Shown here one piece after another: positions 59,164-64,000 of a stretch of DNA of 64,000 nucleotides. Positions within the stretch are counted from its first letter, which is position 1. Every line of letters begins with the position of its first letter. A model generated the notes under the pieces. It did no database searches and was not told the DNA's origin. It saw only the letters and a program-made list of their open reading frames with translations. The stretch lies in assembly GCF_018035235.1 (NCBI RefSeq), contig NZ_WPCV01000004.1, positions 1,178,001 through 1,242,000 on the forward strand, written 5' to 3'. Position numbers and translations under genes: made by a program. Origin of the DNA: Citrobacter sp. On2M. GTDB lineage: Bacteria; Pseudomonadota; Gammaproteobacteria; Enterobacterales; Enterobacteriaceae.

Positions 59164-59376
59164 TCGCCCAAATTTCCACCACGCACTACACTTCTTTCAT
59201 TCGGCTAATTTTAATTTTTTTACTATTTTCAGTTCCGCTGGCTTTGCTTTTTACGGATTCTGGATTACACATAAATATATAAAAAAAACAATACGTTCAG
59301 CCATAATCACCCTGAATGAATCATGGCTACCCATACTTTTGAGGCTCTATGCGCTTTAAACGGGATAGTACACATC

Positions 59377-61368
59377 ATGAAAGACGTCCGGGAGCTGATT
59401 ACGTTGTATAGCTATGTGGGCACTAATAACCCTTACTGGCGTTTGTCAGAGGATTGCAACATCCTGCATTTCTCTGTCGAAGAAACGTCAGAGGCCGATC
59501 AGACCATCGAATTATCCCCGGAACAAGCCGATCGCATTCGCGAGATGACGGTAATTACATCAAGTTTATTAATGACGTTACCAATTGAAGATGACAACAT
59601 TCCCGTGCATCTGGTCGGCCGAAAAATCAATAAGCGTGAATGGGCCGGTAGCGCATCCGCCTGGGATGACACCCCTTCCGTCGCCCGTGATCTGGCTCAC
59701 GGCCTCTCTTTTGCCGAACAGGTGGTTTCTGAAGCCAATTCAGTCATTGTCATTCTTGATCGCATGGGCAACATTCAGCGGTTTAATCGACTCTGCGAAG
59801 AGTATACCGGACTCAAAGAACGTGAAGTCATTGGCCAAAGTGTATTCACATTATTTATGAGTCGACGTGAAGCGGCCGCGTCACGACGCAATATCGAGGT
59901 CTTTTTTCGCGAAGGTAACTCGTATGAAGTTGAACGCTGGGTGAAGACCTGTAAAGGACAGCGTCTGTTTTTATTTCGTAATAAATTTGTGCATAACGGT
60001 AGCGGAAAGAACGAAATATTTCTGATCTGTTCCGGGACCGATATCACTGAAGAACGCCGCGCCCAGGAGCGTTTGCGGTTGTTGGCGAATACTGACTCGA
60101 TCACTGGATTACCCAATCGCAACGCTATTCATGATCTGATCAGCAATGCGATTGAGAACGCGGGCGAAATGCAGGTCGGGATTGTGTACCTCGATCTGGA
60201 TAACTTCAAAAAGGTAAACGATGCCTACGGGCATATGTTTGGCGATCAGCTATTGCAAAGCGTATCGCTGGCAATCCTCAGTTGCCTTGGCGAAAACCAG
60301 TTACTGGCACGATTTGGCGGTGATGAGTTCATTGTCCTTGCCACCGAAACATCCCAGGGTTCACTGGAAGCCACCGCGTCGCGTATTCTGACACGCCTGC
60401 GTCAACCCTTTCGCATCGGCCTGATTGAAATCTATACCGGATGCTCTATTGGTATTTCCCTCGCACCACAGCATGGTCAGGACTGCGAGAGCGTTATTCG
60501 TAACGCGGATACTGCCATGTACACTGCGAAAGAAGGCGGTCGCGGGCAGCTTTGTGTCTTCTCCCCGGAAATGAATCAGCGGGTATTTGAATATCTGTGG
60601 CTGGATACCAATCTGCGTAAGGCACTGGAAAACGATCAACTGGTTATCCACTATCAGCCAAAGATAACCTGGCGCGGCGAAGTACGTAGCCTTGAGGCTC
60701 TGGTTCGCTGGCAATCTCCGGAACGCGGCCTCATTCCACCGCTGGAATTTATCTCCTATGCCGAAGAATCGGGGCTTATCGTCCCGCTGGGTCGTTGGGT
60801 TATTCTCGATGTTGTGCGCCAGGTCGCGAAATGGCGCGCCAAGGGCATAAACCTACGTGTGGCGGTAAACGTTTCTGCCAGACAGCTCGCCGACCAGACG
60901 CTTTTTACCGCGCTTAAGCAAGTACTTCACGAACTTGATTTTGAGTATTGCCCTATCGATGTTGAGTTAACAGAAAGTAGTTTGATTGAAAATGAGCAAC
61001 TGGCGCTGTCCGTGATTCAGCAGTTTAGCCAGTTAGGTGCGCAAATCCATTTAGATGATTTTGGTACCGGTTATTCGTCGCTGTCCCAACTGGCTCGCTT
61101 CCCGCTTGATGCAATAAAACTGGATCAAACCTTTGTCAGAGATGTACACAAACAATCGATTTCACAATCGCTGGTACGGGCCATTGTTGCGGTCGCACAG
61201 GCGCTCAACCTACAGGTGATTGCTGAAGGTGTGGAAAGCGCGAAAGAGGATGCGTTTCTGACCAAAAATGGCGTCAATGAGCGTCAGGGTTTTTTATTCG
61301 CCAAACCAATGCCGGCCGCCGCATTTGAGCGTTGGTATCGACGACATCTGAATAAAAAAATGCGCTAA
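59377..61368 (+). CDS. pdeR: c-di-GMP phosphodiesterase PdeR (Gmr)
   Basis: The 663-aa cytoplasmic protein has a PAS domain (about 110-225), GGDEF (intact GGDEF at 314-318) and EAL (EAL at 440-442, DDFGTGYSS, IKLDQTFV). PdeR senses c-di-GMP and inhibits DgcM and MlrA, forming the trigger switch for CsgD/curli. An in-frame ATG 54 nt upstream is less likely, since MKDVRELITLY matches the family start. DgcM, its partner, is also encoded in this window. Confidence 0.95.
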   Translation: MKDVRELITLYSYVGTNNPYWRLSEDCNILHFSVEETSEADQTIELSPEQADRIREMTVITSSLLMTLPIEDDNIPVHLVGRKINKREWAGSASAWDDTPSVARDLAHGLSFAEQVVSEANSVIVILDRMGNIQRFNRLCEEYTGLKEREVIGQSVFTLFMSRREAAASRRNIEVFFREGNSYEVERWVKTCKGQRLFLFRNKFVHNGSGKNEIFLICSGTDITEERRAQERLRLLANTDSITGLPNRNAIHDLISNAIENAGEMQVGIVYLDLDNFKKVNDAYGHMFGDQLLQSVSLAILSCLGENQLLARFGGDEFIVLATETSQGSLEATASRILTRLRQPFRIGLIEIYTGCSIGISLAPQHGQDCESVIRNADTAMYTAKEGGRGQLCVFSPEMNQRVFEYLWLDTNLRKALENDQLVIHYQPKITWRGEVRSLEALVRWQSPERGLIPPLEFISYAEESGLIVPLGRWVILDVVRQVAKWRAKGINLRVAVNVSARQLADQTLFTALKQVLHELDFEYCPIDVELTESSLIENEQLALSVIQQFSQLGAQIHLDDFGTGYSSLSQLARFPLDAIKLDQTFVRDVHKQSISQSLVRAIVAVAQALNLQVIAEGVESAKEDAFLTKNGVNERQGFLFAKPMPAAAFERWYRRHLNKKMR

Positions 61369-61550
61369 TGCAGAGAGGTTACACGTAGTGAATAATCATA
61401 AGTGGATATGAGATGAGGAACCTATCTGCATGTAATCACAGAATATATAATATTCTTCAATCGTTCTGCTTAATACTATTTTTCCCTTCTCTTTTGCCAT
61501 GAAATTCTGCATCATGAAATTCAAACTCTATTGCCATTAGGATGACAACC

Positions 61551-61733
61551 ATGTCTGATATCGACGCTCAGCGTCTGGCCGAACGTATTGATACCGTGCT
61601 GGATATCCTCGTTGCAGGTGATTACCACTCAGCCATCCACAATCTTGAAATTCTTAAGACTGAGCTGTTAAACACGATCAAAGAAGATGCCGAATCTTTG
61701 GCGAAAAAGCATAAGGCTCCGTGGGAGATCTGA
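61551..61733 (+). CDS. yciZ: YciZ, small UPF0509 protein
   Basis: The 60-aa helical protein has the signature [30 protein letters not shown] and ends KAPWEI, matching E. coli YciZ between pdeR and yciT. The second ATG is preferred, with AGGA at a normal distance. Function unknown. Confidence 0.9.
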   Translation: MSDIDAQRLAERIDTVLDILVAGDYHSAIHNLEILKTELLNTIKEDAESLAKKHKAPWEI

Positions 61734-61828
61734 TGACATTGTTCTTTTGATGTCGCTGCTATCAGCGAACTGCAGGTAATGCAGTTTCCGTTTAAATTCC
61801 TATACGATATCGCAATAAAATTAATACT

Positions 61829-62581
61829 ATGAATTCCCGACAACAATCTATTTTGCAGATGGTGACAGATAAAGGTCAGATGAGCGTCGCCGATCTGGCA
61901 AAAATCACCGGAGTTTCAGAAGTGACGATTCGACAGGATCTGAACACGCTGGAAAAACAGAGTTATTTACGCCGAGCGCATGGTTTTGCTGTTTCACTGA
62001 ACAGCGATGACGTTGAAACGCGCATGATGACCAATTTCACCCTGAAGCGTGAACTGGCTGAATTCGCCGCATCGCTGGTCAGCCCTGGTGAATCCGTATT
62101 TATTGAGAACGGCAGCAGCAATGCCCTTCTGGCCAGAACGTTGGCAGAGCAAAAAGATGTCACCATCATTACTGTGAGCAGCTACATTGCTCATTTGCTC
62201 AAAGAAACGCCTTGCGAAGTGATTCTTCTCGGTGGCATTTATCAGAAAAAAAGCGAGAGTATGGTCGGTCCCTTAACACGCCAGTTTATCCAGCAGGTAC
62301 ACTTCAGCAAGGCCTTTATCGGCATCGATGGCTGGCAAGCTGATACCGGTTTTACCGGACGCGACATGATGCGTTCTGACGTGGTTAACGCGGTGCTGGA
62401 AAAAGGCGCAGAAGTTATTGTACTTACCGACAGCTCAAAATTCGAAGCCATTCACCCTTACACGCTGGGTCCGTTAGAGCGATTCAGTCGCGTAGTGACG
62501 GACTCTGGACTTAGTGCCAGCGTACAAATGCAGCTCGAGCATTCAGGGTTAACCGTCAATATCATTGATACCCACCCATAA
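61829..62581 (+). CDS. yciT: DeoR-family regulator YciT
   Basis: The 250-aa regulator has helix-turn-helix [32 protein letters not shown] and the DeoR C-terminal domain with [15 protein letters not shown] and [12 protein letters not shown]. It is implicated in osmolarity response in E. coli. It lies directly upstream of osmB, although with 267 bp between. Confidence 0.95.
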   Translation: MNSRQQSILQMVTDKGQMSVADLAKITGVSEVTIRQDLNTLEKQSYLRRAHGFAVSLNSDDVETRMMTNFTLKRELAEFAASLVSPGESVFIENGSSNALLARTLAEQKDVTIITVSSYIAHLLKETPCEVILLGGIYQKKSESMVGPLTRQFIQQVHFSKAFIGIDGWQADTGFTGRDMMRSDVVNAVLEKGAEVIVLTDSSKFEAIHPYTLGPLERFSRVVTDSGLSASVQMQLEHSGLTVNIIDTHP

Positions 62582-62790
62582 TATCTTCAGCAGATGGTTT
62601 GTTGACAGGCAAATCATCTGCTCTCTGAGAGTTATCTGACAGTCCAATTAAGACTTTTTACCTGTCGTTAACAGGATAAAGTCGTAAAATTAATGTTAGC
62701 GATATAACAGGAACGAACATCCAACTTCAGGATAGTGTTTGTATGCCTTCGCTAAACGGTTTCACGGAAATATCTTCGATAGTCTTAATT

Positions 62791-62804
62791 TAGCGCTATT
62801 CTTA
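62791..62804 (-). promoter_or_regulatory. possible RcsB box upstream of osmB
   Basis: On the minus strand TAAGAATAGCGCTA matches the Rcs consensus TAAGAATATTCCTA at 11 of 14 positions, 45 bp before the osmB ATG. osmB of E. coli is activated by RcsB. The match is moderate. Confidence 0.45.
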
Positions 62805-62848
62805 AAGAACACTGGATTCCGTGAATCAATAATTCAGGAGAAAGTATT

Positions 62849-63067
62849 ATGTTAGTAACGAGCAAAAAAATGACCGCTGCCATTCTGGCGATTACTCTGG
62901 CAATGTCGCTGAGCGCCTGCTCTAACTGGTCCAAACGCGATCGTAACACCGCAATCGGTGCTGGTGCAGGTGCAATAGGTGGTGCAGTCCTGACTGACGG
63001 TAGCACGCTTGGTACGCTGGGTGGTGCTGCAGTAGGTGGTATTATTGGCCACCAGGTGGGTAAATAA
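62849..63067 (+). CDS. osmB: Osmotically inducible lipoprotein OsmB
   Basis: The 72-aa lipoprotein has a lipobox (LAMSLSAC, Cys near 23) and a glycine-zipper (AIGAGAGAIGGAVLTDG...GTLGGAAVGGIIGHQVGK). It is induced by osmotic stress and stationary phase. Function is not established. A strong terminator follows. Confidence 0.97.
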   Translation: MLVTSKKMTAAILAITLAMSLSACSNWSKRDRNTAIGAGAGAIGGAVLTDGSTLGTLGGAAVGGIIGHQVGK

Positions 63068-63140
63068 TCTACGGTTGACTGGCTCGGTATAATAATACGT
63101 TTACTTTTTTCAGGTCATTACGATTAAAATCGTTATTCTT

Positions 63141-63172
63141 AAAAAGCCACGGATCAATACCGTGGCTTTTTT
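63141..63172. terminator. bidirectional terminator between osmB and yciH
   Basis: AAAAAGCCACGG pairs with CCGTGGCTTTTT around a 7-nt loop, with A and T runs on both sides. Confidence 0.92.
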
Positions 63173-63174
63173 TA

Positions 63175-63501
63175 TTAACCGCCTGCCAGCTTAACTTTCA
63201 TTCCTTTGGCTTCCAGCAGCGATTTAATCAGGTCGCGTTTATCACCCTGTATCTCAATCACGCCATCCTTTACTGCTCCGCCGCAACCACACTTTTTCTT
63301 CAATTCCGCCGCTAATTTGGCCAGTTCGGCATCATCTTGATCAACACCGGTGATCAAACACACCCCCTTGCCTTTGCGCCCACTGGTCTGACGTTGGATA
63401 CGCACAATGCCATCGCCTTTTGGACGCTCAGGCGCCGTTTTCGGTTCATCAATACGCCCGGAATCGGTTGAGTAGACCAGGCGAGAGTTTGAATCATTCA
63501 T
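63175..63501 (-). CDS. yciH: YciH, SUI1/eIF1-like translation factor
   Basis: The 108-aa protein has a C-terminal SUI1 domain (GKGVCLITGVDQDD, AELKKKCGCGGAVKDGVIEIQGD), the bacterial relative of eIF1 that tests start-codon fidelity. In E. coli it affects stress-related translation. It starts immediately upstream of the pyrF stop, and the two are cotranscribed. Confidence 0.97.
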   Translation of the reverse strand: MNDSNSRLVYSTDSGRIDEPKTAPERPKGDGIVRIQRQTSGRKGKGVCLITGVDQDDAELAKLAAELKKKCGCGGAVKDGVIEIQGDKRDLIKSLLEAKGMKVKLAGG

Positions 63502-64000
63502 TTATGCACCTCGTTTCAGGGAGGCATTGATCGTCTTCAGCGTCTGAGCTGGGTCGACCGACTGCGTGACCGGACGACCAATCACCATGTAATCCACACC
63601 GGCTAACTGCGCCTGTTCTGGCGTCATAATACGGCGCTGATCGCCCGCCTCGCTACCTTCAGGACGAATTCCCGGCGTCACCAGCTTAAATGCCTGACCA
63701 AAGGCCTGCTTGAATCGTACCGCTTCTTGCGCTGAGCATACGACCCCATCCAGGCCACAGTTTTGAGTGAGACGAGCCAGTCTTTCAGCATGCTCGGCAG
63801 GTGACAACGTCACGCCAAGGTCGGCAAGATCGCTGGCTTCCATACTGGTCAGAACCGTCACCGCAATTAGCAGCGGCGCATCCTTACCAAACGGCGCTAA
63901 AGCTTCACGGGCTGCAGTCATCATACGCGCCCCACCAGAGGCATGAACGTTAACCATCCACACACCAAGATCGGCCGCAGCTGCAACCGCATGGGCGGTG
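63502..64000 (-). CDS. pyrF: Orotidine 5'-phosphate decarboxylase PyrF, partial
   Basis: The last ~165 codons of a ~245-aa TIM-barrel enzyme that makes UMP from OMP. Visible are [45 protein letters not shown] and [11 protein letters not shown], the latter two forming the phosphate-binding loop. The N-terminal catalytic DxKxxD region lies outside the window. The frame is open to the edge; the ATG at 63963 is internal. Confidence 0.98.
   Translation of the reverse strand, partial: TAHAVAAAADLGVWMVNVHASGGARMMTAAREALAPFGKDAPLLIAVTVLTSMEASDLADLGVTLSPAEHAERLARLTQNCGLDGVVCSAQEAVRFKQAFGQAFKLVTPGIRPEGSEAGDQRRIMTPEQAQLAGVDYMVIGRPVTQSVDPAQTLKTINASLKRGA

Overview
The window is a stretch of enterobacterial chromosome, best read as a member of the Citrobacter freundii complex. 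The gene order largely follows the fnr/uspE, tyrR, psp, sap, fabI, rnb, osmB, pyrF segment of Escherichia coli. It also carries a chromosomal qnrB gene between pspF and sapA, the placement known for Citrobacter, and a YdiV-like degenerate EAL gene between sapF and fabI, as in Salmonella. All identifications come from reading the sequence and from recalled family knowledge; no database search was run.

Layout. 1-9.4 kb: ttcA (5' end outside the window), a REP/BIME element, dbpA, a small proline-rich protein gene, the anaerobic sRNA gene fnrS with an FNR site, zntB, a methyl-accepting chemotaxis protein, an MHYT-GGDEF-EAL protein, dgcM and smrA. 9.5-18.4 kb: ogt and fnr, then an accessory five-gene operon (thermostable-hemolysin-like protein, AMP-forming ligase, haem-oxygenase-like diiron oxidase, SDR, TPR protein) inserted before uspE and flanked by an imperfect 49-column direct repeat, then ynaJ and a frameshifted ynaI. 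18.4-28.9 kb: a VOC protein, a DeoR regulator, a Rof-like protein, mppA, mpaA, ycjG, tpx, tyrR with a TyrR box, ycjF, ycjX and pspE. 29.0-42.8 kb: the complete ycjM-W/ompG saccharide locus, with two identical 17-bp candidate operator sites. 43.0-45.7 kb: pspABCD and pspF around a sigma-54 promoter. 45.7-48.2 kb: qnrB with a LexA box, an SDR, and a YgiW/YdeI-type gene broken by an amber codon. 48.5-64 kb: sapABCDF, the degenerate EAL gene, fabI, yciW, rnb, pdeR, yciZ, yciT, osmB, yciH and the 3' part of pyrF.

How the genes work together. Several regulators sit close to their targets: FNR with fnrS, TyrR with its own promoter, PspF with pspABCD, and YcjW with the ycj locus and with pspE, which here lies divergently next to ycjW instead of after pspD. 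Four proteins belong to c-di-GMP circuits: the MHYT composite protein, DgcM, the degenerate EAL protein and PdeR. DgcM and PdeR are known partners in the enterobacterial curli switch. Cell-envelope functions recur: Psp, Sap, OmpG, MppA/MpaA, OsmB and FabI.

The best candidate for an under-described system is the operon between fnr and uspE. Its overlapping reading frames encode an activating ligase whose C-terminal catalytic lysine position holds arginine, an N-acyltransferase-like protein, a diiron oxidase with a complete ligand set, a reductase and an exported TPR protein. That is the composition of a small-molecule biosynthetic pathway, but the product cannot be deduced from sequence alone.
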